Assembly: GCA_024235875.1 (NCBI GenBank)
Contig: JACKLP010000005.1
Location: 124,001 to 188,000 of the forward strand
DNA length: 64,000 bases
DNA from: Burkholderiaceae bacterium
Lineage (GTDB): Bacteria; Pseudomonadota; Gammaproteobacteria; Burkholderiales; Burkholderiaceae_E
Direction of reading: 5' to 3'
Shown: positions 7,162-16,082 of the stretch, one piece after another
Position numbering within the stretch: the stretch's first letter is position 1
Layout of the letters: every line of letters begins with the position of its first letter
Translations under genes and position numbers: made by a program
Notes under the pieces: generated by a model
The model's input: the letters and a program-made list of their open reading frames with translations, nothing else
Databases searched by the model: none
What the model was told of the DNA's origin: nothing

Positions 7162-9648
7162 TCAGCTCCGCACCTTCAGCATCCGGGGGTCGTACCAGGC
7201 GCTCAGGCGCGCCGCCGCCGGTACGCGGCGACAGGCAACCTCGACCTGGATCGAAGCGGAATCGAGCAGCGCCTGGGTGACTGGCTCGTCGAGTGTGACA
7301 TACCCCATCGCAAGCGAGGCGTCGACCCGGTGCCCGTACATGCCCGAAGTCACCGACCCGACTATCCGGCCATCGGCGAGGATCGGTTCCTCATGATAGG
7401 CCATCGCGAGTGGGTCCTCGATTCGCAGCTGGACCAGGCGCCGGCGCGGCGCACCGTGCTCGCGCCGATGCAGCACGGCTTCCCGGCCCACGAAGCCGCC
7501 CGGCTTGTCGAATGCGCAGGTGAACGAAAGCCCTGCCTCCAGCGGCGAGTCTTCCACGCCGATGTCATGGCCCCAGTGCCGGTAGCCCTTCTCGATGCGG
7601 CATGCGTTCAGCGCATGGAAGCCCGCGAACGCCAGGCCGTGCCCGGCGCCGGCTTCGACGAGTCGCTCGAAGACGTGCAGCGCGCCATCCGCCGGCACGT
7701 AGAGCTCCCAGCCCAGCTCGCCGACATAGGTGATCCGGCTTGCCCGCACGATCGCACTGCCGATCTCGATCTCGCGCGAGGCACCGAACGCGAATCGCTC
7801 GTTCGACAGGTCCTCGCCACTGACCGACTCGAGTAACGCGCGCGACGCCGGCCCCATCAGGCCCAGCATCGGCAGGCCCGCCGTCACGTCCGTCACCGTG
7901 CAGAAAGCATCCGGGTCAATCGCCGCACGTAGCCTGGCGAGATCGCGCACATGGCTGCCCACGGACGTCACGACCAGGAACTCGTCCTCGCGCAGGCGCG
8001 TGACCGTCAGATCGGCCTCGATGCCGCCGAGCGCATTCAGCCACTGCGTGTAGACGATGCGGCCGGGCTCGACATCGACGTCCGCCGTGCCCAGGCGATT
8101 GAGCACCCGCATCGCATCTCGCCCCTGCACGACGAACTTCGCCATCGAGGATTGGTCGAACAAGGCGACCGCGTCGCGCACGGCGTGGCATTCGCCGGCC
8201 GTGTTGCGAAACCAGTTCTGGCGTCCGTACGCGTACTCGTAGACCGCGGGCTGGCCCGGCGCTGCATACCAGTTCGGCCGCTCCCAGCCACAGAGCTCGC
8301 CCATGCAGGCGCCGGCCGCCAGCAGGCGATCATGGAATGGGCTGCGGCGGGCGCCGCGTGCGGTCTCGTACTGCCTGAACGGCCAATGCATGGCATAGAG
8401 CAGCCCCAGGCTCTCGCTGGTCCGCTCGGCGAGATAGGCACGCGTGCCCTGCACCGGGTGCATGCGCTGGAGCTCGAGCCCGGGCAGGTCCATCGGGACC
8501 TGGCGATCCCGAATCCATTGCGCCAGCACCCGCCCCGCGCCACCGGCCGACTGGATGCCGATCGAATTGAAGCCGCAGGCCACGTAGAGGTCGCGGACCT
8601 CGGCGGTTTCGCCCAGCAGGTACTGGTCGTCTGGCGTGAAGCTCTCGGGCCCGTTGAACCAGGTCGCGATGCCCGTCGTTGCCAGCCGCGGCACGCGCTC
8701 GATCGCACGGGCCAGCACGGGCTCGAAGTGGTCGAGGTCGTCGGGCAGGCAATCGAAGCAGAAGTCGCGGGGTATGCCCTGAAGCGCCCACGGCTTGGCC
8801 TGCGGCTCGAAGGCACCGACCAGCAGCTTGCCCGCATCCTCCTTGTAGTAGGCCCACTCGTCGGGCACGCGCAGCACCGGCAGGTCGCGCGGCAGATCGC
8901 TGATGGCCTCGGTGACCACGTAGAAATGCTCGGCGGCCTGCAGTGGCAGCCGGATGCCGTGCTCGCGCAGCAGCCAGTGCGACCACATGCCCGCCGCGAC
9001 CACGACCGTGCCCGCTCGCAACTCGAAGGACTCGGCCTCGTCGGCCCGCTCGCCTTCGCGCCCCACGTCGCGCACGCGCACGCCCACACCGCGCGCGTTC
9101 TCGACGATCACCGACGCCACCTCATGCCCCTCGAGGATGCGCGCACCGCGCTGCCGGGCCGCGCGCGCCAGCGCCTGCGTGGTGTCGACCGGGTTCGTCT
9201 GCCCGTCGTTCGGCAACCAGATCCCGCCGACCACGTCGCTCACATCGAGCAATGGATAGCGCGACAGGATCTCCGAGGGCGTGATCACCTCGACCTCGAC
9301 GCCGAAGGCCCGGGCCATCGAGGCGCCACGCTTCAGCTCCTCGAAGCGAGCCTCGTCGAGCGCGACGCCAATCGAGCCGTTCTGCCGGAAGCCGGTCGCC
9401 ATGCCGGTCTCGGCCTCTATCTGCCGAAAAAGCGTCGCCGAGTAGCGTGCGAGCTCGGTGAGATTGCGCGTCGCGCGAAGCTGCGGCACCAGGCCTGCCG
9501 CATGCCAGGTCGTACCACAGGTGAGCTGCCGCCGTTCGAGCAGGACCACGTCGGTGATGCCGAGCGCACACAGGTGGTAGGCGATCGAGCAGCCGACGAT
9601 GCCGCCGCCCACGATGACGACATCGGCACGATCCGGGCAATGCACCAT
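7162..9648 (-). CDS. Dimethylglycine/sarcosine dehydrogenase-like flavoprotein with GcvT domains
   Basis: A 828-residue two-module enzyme. Residues 1-390 are an FAD-dependent amine oxidase fold with the dinucleotide motif VVIVGGGIVGCSIAYHL near 10-26 and CGTTWHAAGL near 44-53, where family members carry the covalently flavinylated histidine. A short FAO_M-like linker follows. The second half is a GcvT aminomethyltransferase domain plus its C-terminal barrel, which transfers the released one-carbon unit to THF. The likely reaction is N-demethylation of dimethylglycine, sarcosine or a related N-methyl amino acid giving methylene-THF; the substrate is not decided by sequence. GTG 9654 is possible, but ATG 9648 has a GAGGTG ribosome site at good spacing. 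fhs follows directly. Confidence 0.88.
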   Translation of the reverse strand: MVHCPDRADVVIVGGGIVGCSIAYHLCALGITDVVLLERRQLTCGTTWHAAGLVPQLRATRNLTELARYSATLFRQIEAETGMATGFRQNGSIGVALDEARFEELKRGASMARAFGVEVEVITPSEILSRYPLLDVSDVVGGIWLPNDGQTNPVDTTQALARAARQRGARILEGHEVASVIVENARGVGVRVRDVGREGERADEAESFELRAGTVVVAAGMWSHWLLREHGIRLPLQAAEHFYVVTEAISDLPRDLPVLRVPDEWAYYKEDAGKLLVGAFEPQAKPWALQGIPRDFCFDCLPDDLDHFEPVLARAIERVPRLATTGIATWFNGPESFTPDDQYLLGETAEVRDLYVACGFNSIGIQSAGGAGRVLAQWIRDRQVPMDLPGLELQRMHPVQGTRAYLAERTSESLGLLYAMHWPFRQYETARGARRSPFHDRLLAAGACMGELCGWERPNWYAAPGQPAVYEYAYGRQNWFRNTAGECHAVRDAVALFDQSSMAKFVVQGRDAMRVLNRLGTADVDVEPGRIVYTQWLNALGGIEADLTVTRLREDEFLVVTSVGSHVRDLARLRAAIDPDAFCTVTDVTAGLPMLGLMGPASRALLESVSGEDLSNERFAFGASREIEIGSAIVRASRITYVGELGWELYVPADGALHVFERLVEAGAGHGLAFAGFHALNACRIEKGYRHWGHDIGVEDSPLEAGLSFTCAFDKPGGFVGREAVLHRREHGAPRRRLVQLRIEDPLAMAYHEEPILADGRIVGSVTSGMYGHRVDASLAMGYVTLDEPVTQALLDSASIQVEVACRRVPAAARLSAWYDPRMLKVRS

Positions 9649-9770
9649 GAACACCTCGTTGATGGCCGTGGACTGGAATGGGCATGCTGCCGCTTGCAGC
9701 GTGCGAAAAATTGAATCATCTTTTGCCAGTCATCCGCAAAGCGCCGCAAGGCGACACAGGTACCCGGCCC

Positions 9771-11756
9771 ATGACCGCCTCCCCTGGCAAGACGCCCCTC
9801 GAGCCGATGACGATCTTCGTCGCGAAGCGAATCATCACGATGGACGAGTCGCTTCCGGATGCAAGCGCCGTCGCCGTCGCGGGGGGGCGAATCCTCGCGG
9901 TCGGGGATCTCGAATCGATGGCCGTCTGGCGCGAAGGTCGAGAAGTGACGGTCGACTCGCGCTTTGCCGACAAGATCCTGCTGCCCGGGCTGATCGACAA
10001 CCACGTCCATCCCTTCCTCGGGGCATTGCTGACGCCGACCGAGATCATCGCACCAGAAGCCTGGCGCATGGACGACGGCAGCATCTGCCCGGCTGCCCGC
10101 ACGCCAGCGGAATTCCGCGCGCGCCTCGAGGAACGCCTGGCGGCCCGCACCGATACCGACGAATGGTTCATCTCCTGGGGTTACCAGCCGCTCGAGCACG
10201 GCCGCATGTTCCGCCCCGAGCTCGACGCGCTGTGCCCGGACCGACCGGTGGTGCTGTGGCAGCGCTCTTTCCACGAGACCTATCTGAACTCGCGGGCCAT
10301 CGAGAAGCTCGGCATCGATCTCGAGCAAGCGCGAACCCATCCGCAGATCGACCCGGACGATGGCCACTTCTACGAGACCGGCAACAAGGTGGTCACCGCC
10401 GGCCTGATGCGCCACTTCCTGCGCCCTGAGTGGTACCACCGGGGCCTGGGCATACTCGCGTCGCTGATGCACCAGGGTGGCATCACCACGGCCGGCGACA
10501 TGCTGTTCGGCGCCCTCGACCCGGACTTCGAGCTCGACGCGATCGAGCGCGTGATCGTGGCGCCGGGCCGGCCGCTGCGGATCGTCAACATCGCCGACGC
10601 CCGCGGCTTCTCGAACCGCGCGCGCCGACTGCCGATGGGCGCGCCCGACGTCTGCCCGCCCTTCGACGCGGGACTGCCCGCGATCGATGCGCTCCGCCAG
10701 CGGGCCACGCCGCGCGTGCGCTTCGCCAAGGCGGTCAAGTTGTTCGCCGACGGCGCGATGTTCTCGCAACTGATGCAGATGCGCCCACCCGGCTACATCG
10801 ATGGCCATCATGGCGAGTGGCTGATGACACCGGATGTCCTCGATGCCGGTGTTCGAACGTTCTGGAACGCCGGCTACCAGATCCATGTGCATGTGAACGG
10901 TGACGCGGGCATGGACGCGGTGCTCGCGTCGCTGGCGCGCGCGCAGGCGTCACGGCCCCGATTCGACCATCGCTTCACGATGCACCATGTGGGGTTCCAC
11001 ACCAACGCCCAGACCACGCGCATTGCCGCGCTCGGTGCCCACGCGAGCGTGAATCCCTACTACATCCATGCGCTGGCCGACACCTATGCCGCGCGCGGCC
11101 TGGGCCCGGAGCGCGCCGCCCAGATCGTGCGCGCCGGCTCGCTCGTGAAGGCGGGGGTGCGCGTTTCCCTCCACTCCGACTTTCCGATGGCGCCGACCGA
11201 GCCCCTGTTGCTGGCTCATTGTGCCGCGGCGCGTCGCACGCGTTCCGGTGCGGCGATCGCCCCGGCCGAACGCCTGTCGTTGACCGCCGCACTGAGAGGC
11301 ATCACGATCGATGCGGCATTCGCGCTGGACATGGATGACGAGATCGGCTCGATCGTCGCCGGCAAGCTGGCCGACTTCACGGTGCTCGCGGACGATCCCT
11401 ACGATCTCGGCGCAGAACGCCTGCATGAAGTCCGGGTTGCGGCGACCGTATTCGAGGGACGGGTCCATCTCCTCGAGCGTCCGAGCGCCAGTGTCCATGC
11501 GCGCGCGGCGACCCATGCGCCGGCTGGGCCGACGGGGAACATTGCATCGTCAGCACCCGCTCGCGCCCCCGGCTTGCTGACCCGGCTGCTGCAGCACCGC
11601 GCGCGTGACCCCATGGCGGCAGCCGCGCCACGGTATCGGCCCGTGGCGCCGGCCTGCTGCCAGCCCGGAGGCGATTTCTGCGACACGCTGCGCTCGCTGG
11701 CCGACGCAGCGCGCGCCGTCCTGGCCCGCCCGTGGACGAGCCCGGGGGCTCACTGA
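9771..11756 (+). CDS. YtcJ-type amidohydrolase (Amidohydro_3), extended C-terminus
   Basis: A 661-residue metal-dependent amidohydrolase. The metal-site motif GLIDNHVHP is near residues 73-81, a later HVHVNGDAG supplies metal ligands, and SLHSDFPMAPTEPL carries the final aspartate. The fold closes with AGKLADFTVLADDPY, typical of the family's C-terminal beta-sandwich. Substrates of YtcJ relatives are amides or formamides and are usually unknown. About 100 extra residues follow the normal end, Ala/Pro/Arg-rich with CCQPGGDFC near the end. They overlap the 3' end of the next, convergent gene by 7 bases. ATG 9771 is preferred; ATG 9807 is possible. It is divergent from the flavoprotein gene across about 120 bp. 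Confidence 0.82.
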   Translation: MTASPGKTPLEPMTIFVAKRIITMDESLPDASAVAVAGGRILAVGDLESMAVWREGREVTVDSRFADKILLPGLIDNHVHPFLGALLTPTEIIAPEAWRMDDGSICPAARTPAEFRARLEERLAARTDTDEWFISWGYQPLEHGRMFRPELDALCPDRPVVLWQRSFHETYLNSRAIEKLGIDLEQARTHPQIDPDDGHFYETGNKVVTAGLMRHFLRPEWYHRGLGILASLMHQGGITTAGDMLFGALDPDFELDAIERVIVAPGRPLRIVNIADARGFSNRARRLPMGAPDVCPPFDAGLPAIDALRQRATPRVRFAKAVKLFADGAMFSQLMQMRPPGYIDGHHGEWLMTPDVLDAGVRTFWNAGYQIHVHVNGDAGMDAVLASLARAQASRPRFDHRFTMHHVGFHTNAQTTRIAALGAHASVNPYYIHALADTYAARGLGPERAAQIVRAGSLVKAGVRVSLHSDFPMAPTEPLLLAHCAAARRTRSGAAIAPAERLSLTAALRGITIDAAFALDMDDEIGSIVAGKLADFTVLADDPYDLGAERLHEVRVAATVFEGRVHLLERPSASVHARAATHAPAGPTGNIASSAPARAPGLLTRLLQHRARDPMAAAAPRYRPVAPACCQPGGDFCDTLRSLADAARAVLARPWTSPGAH

Positions 11757-13444
11757 GCGGCGGCTCCCGCGTCGAAGCCGTCGGCCACGACCAGCTCGAT
11801 CAGGCTCGGCGCGCCGCTCGCGATCGCGTCGCGGATCGCCGCGCCGACCTCGGCGGCGTCGGTCACACGGGCGGCCGACAGGCCGAAGCCGCGCGCAAGC
11901 GCCATGAAGTCGATCGCCGGATCCCGTAGGTCCATCGCCGTGAACCGATCCGTGCCCCGCAATGCGACCAGCCGCTCCTTGATGATCCGATAGCTGCGAT
12001 TGTTCACGATCACGAAGGTCACCGGCCGGCGGAAATGGGCTGCCGTCCACATGCCCTGGACGCTGTAGAGCGAGCTGCCGTCGCCGACGACGGCGACCAC
12101 CGGCCGGTCGGGATGCGCAAAACTGATCCCCACCGCCCCCGGCACGGCAAAGCCGAGCCCGCCGCTGGCCAGGCCGTAGTAACCGTGACGGTCTTCGGTA
12201 CGCAAGGACGCCATCAGGGCCGGGGTAGCGGTCAGCGCCTCTTCGACGACGATCGCATCGGGCGGCAGGCTCGCCGTCAGTGCCGCCATCGCCGCGGCGG
12301 GCGCCATGGCACCACTGCCGCGCCCGGCCGCGGGGGCCGCGGCAAGCCTGGCCGACCAGTTCCTCGAGGCGATCTCGTCGAGCCGTGCCGCGGCTGCGGC
12401 GCGAAATGCGCTCGGCGCTGCATCGTCGAGCAACGGCAACAGTGCATCCAGACTTTCGCGAACGTCCGCGCGTACCGCGAGTTCGACCGGATAGTTCTTC
12501 GCGAGTTCCCAATCGCGCTCGCTCAGGTGAAGCACGCGCAGCCCGGGCGGCAGCGGGTCGATCTCGGACTCCAGCGACATCCGCAACATGTCGGCGCCCA
12601 GGCACAGCACCAGGTCGTGCGCGGCCAGCGTGTCGCGAACCCGCCGCTGGTCGCGGCCGAGCTCACCCATGAACGCACGATGGGTCGACGCGAAACGCGC
12701 GTTGTATGGCACCGACTCGCGGTAGACCGCCGCGCCGAGTCGCTCGGCCAGCGCCTGGGCCTGCTCGAAGGCGTCACGCTCGGCGAGTTCGCGCCCAGCG
12801 ATGATCGCCGGGCGCTCAGCGCCGAGCAATGCGGCGACCATCGCATCGAGTACACGCGCCGACGGCGGGCTGGCGGTTTCGACACGGGTCGGGCGCCCGA
12901 GGTCGATCGTCGCCTTCGCATCGAGCACGTCGCCGGGCAGGCTGATGAACACCGGCCCCATGGGGGGCGTCAGTGCAAGCTTCGCGGCACGCCGCAGGAT
13001 TCGGGGCAGGTCTTCGAGTCGCGTGACCTCGGCCGACCATTTCACCAAGGGCGCGGCAATCGGCACCAGCGGCTCGTACAGCATCGGCTCGGTCAGGCCA
13101 TGGCCTTGTGGATACTGGCCGGCTGTCACGATCACCGGCGCGCCCGAGAATTTCGCGCTGTAGAGCGCACCCATCGCATTGCCCAGCCCCGGCATGCAAT
13201 GCAGATTACAGGCCACCAGCCGGCCGCTCGCGCGTGCAAAGCCCTCGGCCATCGCCATCGCGCTCGCCTCTTGCAGGCCGAGCACGTAGCGGAACCGGGG
13301 ATACCTGGCCACCGCTTCCATCAAGGGCAATTCGGTCGTTCCCGGATTGCCGAACATCAGGTCGACGCCTTCGTCGAGCAAGAGCTCGATCAACGCATCC
13401 CGACCGGTCACCTCGCGCACCCCCAGACCACCGCCTTCCGACAT
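11750..13444 (-). CDS. Thiamine diphosphate enzyme, benzoylformate decarboxylase-like
   Basis: This 564-residue protein has the full three-domain ThDP fold: N-terminal Pyr domain with GNPGTTELPLMEA near 24-36, a central domain, and a C-terminal PP domain with VGDGSSLYSVQ followed by IVNNRSYR, the Mg/ThDP motif. The N-terminal block and the VNNR segment resemble benzoylformate decarboxylase (MdlC) more than acetolactate synthase, so decarboxylation of an aromatic or branched 2-oxo acid is likely. ATG 13444 has a GGAGAC ribosome site. It is divergent from an acyl-CoA ligase gene 74 bp away, which could activate an acid formed from its aldehyde product. Confidence 0.85.
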   Translation of the reverse strand: MSEGGGLGVREVTGRDALIELLLDEGVDLMFGNPGTTELPLMEAVARYPRFRYVLGLQEASAMAMAEGFARASGRLVACNLHCMPGLGNAMGALYSAKFSGAPVIVTAGQYPQGHGLTEPMLYEPLVPIAAPLVKWSAEVTRLEDLPRILRRAAKLALTPPMGPVFISLPGDVLDAKATIDLGRPTRVETASPPSARVLDAMVAALLGAERPAIIAGRELAERDAFEQAQALAERLGAAVYRESVPYNARFASTHRAFMGELGRDQRRVRDTLAAHDLVLCLGADMLRMSLESEIDPLPPGLRVLHLSERDWELAKNYPVELAVRADVRESLDALLPLLDDAAPSAFRAAAAARLDEIASRNWSARLAAAPAAGRGSGAMAPAAAMAALTASLPPDAIVVEEALTATPALMASLRTEDRHGYYGLASGGLGFAVPGAVGISFAHPDRPVVAVVGDGSSLYSVQGMWTAAHFRRPVTFVIVNNRSYRIIKERLVALRGTDRFTAMDLRDPAIDFMALARGFGLSAARVTDAAEVGAAIRDAIASGAPSLIELVVADGFDAGAAAQ

Positions 13445-13518
13445 CGTCGTCTCCGTTTCCTCCGATCCGTCCAGACGGCAGAATATCCGCAAAACGATGC
13501 GTGGACGGAGACCAAGGC
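13445..13518. promoter_or_regulatory. Divergent intergenic region with mirrored ribosome sites
   Basis: This 74-bp gap must hold both promoters for the ThDP enzyme and acyl-CoA ligase genes. GTCTCCGT (13449-13456) and ACGGAGAC (13505-13512) form an inverted repeat; each arm supplies the GGAGAC ribosome site of one gene. A GAATAT stretch near 13481 could serve as a -10 for the plus-strand gene. No clear -35 was found. Confidence 0.4.
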
Positions 13519-15093
13519 ATGAAAACCATCGTCGAGCAATTTCGCGAGCAGGCGCAGGCGCGCCCGGACCAGATCGCTTTCGAGTCGCCGCTGAGGTGCT
13601 GGCGCTTCGACGAAGTCGATGCCACCGCGAGCCGCATCGCCAATGGCCTGAGTGCACGAGGCCTCGGTCGCGGCGACCGGATCGCGGCCCTGACCCGACA
13701 CACGGCCGAATGCACCGCGCTGGTCCTGGCCGCGAACAAGATCGGTGCGGTCTGCATGCCGGTGAACTGGCGACTCGCGCCGCCCGAACTCGAATACATC
13801 CTGCGTGACGGCCGTGCCCGGGTCCTGTTCTGCGACCCGGAATTCATGCCCGCCGTCGCAAAAGCCGACGTCCCCTCGCTCGAACTGACGCTCGCCACCA
13901 TTCCCGGCAATACCGAGGCCTTGTCGCTGGCCGAGTGGTGCGCAAGCTTCTCCGACGCCGATACCGGGCTGGTACCGGGCCCAGACGACGCGGCGCTGCA
14001 ACTCTACTCATCGGGAACGACGGGGCTGCCCAAGGGCGTCGAACTCAGCTTCGGCAATCTCGCGGCGGGCGTGCTCGGCGCGACGGCGTCCGCGATCCAC
14101 TACCACGGCCCGCCGGACCAGGTCTTTCTGAACGTGCTGCCCACCTTCCACATCGCCGGTATCGGCGTCGCACTGCTCACCGGCTCGCTCGGTGGCAAGA
14201 GCATCCTGTACCCGGAGTTCGAGCCCGCGCAGGTGCTCGCGGCGATCGGAAAGCACCGCGTGACCCACGCCTTCCTCGTACCGGCGATGATCCAGTTCCT
14301 GCTCGCCGCACCGCAGATCGAGGGCGCCGACCTCTCGTCGATGCAGGCGATCTCGTATGGCGCATCGCCGATCACCGAGCGCGTGCTGGTCGACGCCCTG
14401 CGCGTGTTCGATTGCCGGTTCATCCAGGTCTATGGACTCACCGAGACCACCGGCGCGGTGACGGCGCTGGCCGCGGAAGACCATGCGACCGAGGGCCCCA
14501 AGCAGGTGCTGCTGCGCTCGGCGGGTCGGGCGATGGATGGCGTCACGATCAAGATCGTCGACACCGCGACCGGCCAGATGCTGCCCGACGGAGAAGTCGG
14601 CGAAGTGTGGATCAGGACGCGGCAGAACATGCTGGGCTACTGGGCCCAGCCGTCGGCGAGCGCCGACGTGCTGGTCCCCGATGGCGACGGCGCCCCGCCC
14701 TGGTTCCGGTCCGGCGACGCCGGCTACCTTCGAGACGGCTACCTTTTCCTGCACGACCGCATCAAGGACATGATCGTGTCCGGTGGCGAGAACATCTACC
14801 CGGCCGAAGTGGAGAATGCCCTGATGCAGCACCCCGGGATCGCCGACGGCGCCGTGATCGGCGTACCCGACGAGCGCTGGGGCGAATCGGTGAAGGCGAT
14901 CGTCGTGCCGGGCCCGGGCGCCACGCTCGCCGAGCACGACATCATCGAGTTCCTGCGCGAGCGGATCGCCCATTTCAAGTGCCCCAGGAGCGTCGACTTC
15001 GTCGACGCCATCCCCCGCAACCCGAGCGGAAAGATCCTCAAGCGAGTGCTGCGCGAGCCCTACTGGAAGGATCGCGAACGGCGAATTTCCTGA
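13519..15093 (+). CDS. AMP-forming acyl-CoA synthetase/ligase
   Basis: A 524-residue class I adenylate-forming enzyme that activates a carboxylate as acyl-AMP and then acyl-CoA. Motifs in order: YSSGTTGLPKGVELS (A3, near 157-171), the YGLTETTG block (A5, near 312), FRSGDAGYLRDGYLFLHDRIKDMI (A7-A8, near 395-415) and NPSGKILKRVL, whose lysine is the A10 catalytic residue, near 507. The substrate is open: fatty, aromatic or short branched acids all fit. Its divergent partner is a benzoylformate-decarboxylase-like enzyme, which points to aromatic or 2-oxo acid breakdown. ATG 13519 has the ribosome site GGAGACC. Confidence 0.9.
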   Translation: MKTIVEQFREQAQARPDQIAFESPLRCWRFDEVDATASRIANGLSARGLGRGDRIAALTRHTAECTALVLAANKIGAVCMPVNWRLAPPELEYILRDGRARVLFCDPEFMPAVAKADVPSLELTLATIPGNTEALSLAEWCASFSDADTGLVPGPDDAALQLYSSGTTGLPKGVELSFGNLAAGVLGATASAIHYHGPPDQVFLNVLPTFHIAGIGVALLTGSLGGKSILYPEFEPAQVLAAIGKHRVTHAFLVPAMIQFLLAAPQIEGADLSSMQAISYGASPITERVLVDALRVFDCRFIQVYGLTETTGAVTALAAEDHATEGPKQVLLRSAGRAMDGVTIKIVDTATGQMLPDGEVGEVWIRTRQNMLGYWAQPSASADVLVPDGDGAPPWFRSGDAGYLRDGYLFLHDRIKDMIVSGGENIYPAEVENALMQHPGIADGAVIGVPDERWGESVKAIVVPGPGATLAEHDIIEFLRERIAHFKCPRSVDFVDAIPRNPSGKILKRVLREPYWKDRERRIS

Positions 15094-15230
15094 TCCTGCG
15101 AATCGGCGTGCAAAGCAGCCGACCAGCGCGCGCTTCGGGTATCATCGCGCGCCATTCCAATCCCTTCGTGCGCTGCCGGCCCCGGGCGAACCGCCCATGA
15201 CCCGGTTCGGGCGATGCGCACGCCCCCGCC

Positions 15231-16082
15231 ATGTCGAACGAATTCATCCTGACCCTGAGCTGCGCCGACCGCCCGGGAATCGTGCACGCCGTCTCGGGTT
15301 TCCTGCTCGAGCACGAGGGCAATATCCTCGAGGCGCGCCAGTACGAGGATCGTGATACCGAGGTCTTCTTCATGCGGGTGCAGTTCATCGTGCCGGCCGG
15401 ACTCGCGCGTGCGGCCATCGAGGCCGCGTTCTCGCCGGTGGCCGAGCGCTTTGCGATGCGCTGGGCACTCTACGAGGCCGGAACCCCCGCCTCGACGGTC
15501 ATCCTGGTCTCGCGCCAGGGGCATTGCCTCAACGACTTGTTGTTTCGGTGGCGCTCCGGGCTGCTGCCGATCGACATTCGGGCGATCGTCTCCAACCACC
15601 GCGACTTCTACCAGCTCGCAGCCTCGTACAACATACCGTTCCACCATGTTCCGGTGTCGTCCGATACCAAGCCGCAGGCCGAGGCCCGACTGGTCGAGAT
15701 CTTCGAGGCCGAATCGGCCGAGCTCGTGGTGCTGGCGCGCTACATGCAGATCCTGTCGGCCGGGCTATGCGAGCGCCTGGCCGGTCGCGCGATCAACATC
15801 CACCATTCCTTCCTGCCCAGCTTCAAGGGCGCCCGGCCCTACCAGCAGGCCCACGACCGGGGCGTGAAGTTGATCGGCGCGACCGCGCACTACGTGACGT
15901 CGAATCTGGACGAGGGCCCCATCATCGAGCAGGACGTCGAACGCGTGGACCACGCGATGGACGTCGACGAACTGACAGCGATCGGTCGCGACGTCGAGAG
16001 CGTGGTGCTCGCGCGCGCGGTCAAGTGGCACGCCGAGCGCCGCATCCTCGCCAACGACCACCGGACCGTGATCTTTCGCTGA
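15231..16082 (+). CDS. purU: Formyltetrahydrofolate deformylase
   Basis: A 283-residue cytoplasmic enzyme hydrolysing 10-formyl-THF to formate and THF, which balances the one-carbon folate pool. Residues 1-85 form an ACT domain (ILTLSCADRPGIVHAVSGFL). Residues 88-283 are the formyltransferase-like catalytic domain, with the triad at N189, H191 (INIHHSFLPSF) and D227 (NLDEGPI). The 137-bp region upstream contains TATCAT at about 15139, a possible -10. The stop codon directly abuts that of the aminotransferase on the other strand (TGATCA). Confidence 0.96.
   Translation: MSNEFILTLSCADRPGIVHAVSGFLLEHEGNILEARQYEDRDTEVFFMRVQFIVPAGLARAAIEAAFSPVAERFAMRWALYEAGTPASTVILVSRQGHCLNDLLFRWRSGLLPIDIRAIVSNHRDFYQLAASYNIPFHHVPVSSDTKPQAEARLVEIFEAESAELVVLARYMQILSAGLCERLAGRAINIHHSFLPSFKGARPYQQAHDRGVKLIGATAHYVTSNLDEGPIIEQDVERVDHAMDVDELTAIGRDVESVVLARAVKWHAERRILANDHRTVIFR

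Noticed and set aside
5441..7396. 651-codon open frame antisense to fhs
   Set aside because: Shadow of fhs; crosses the fhs-dehydrogenase boundary with no family signature.
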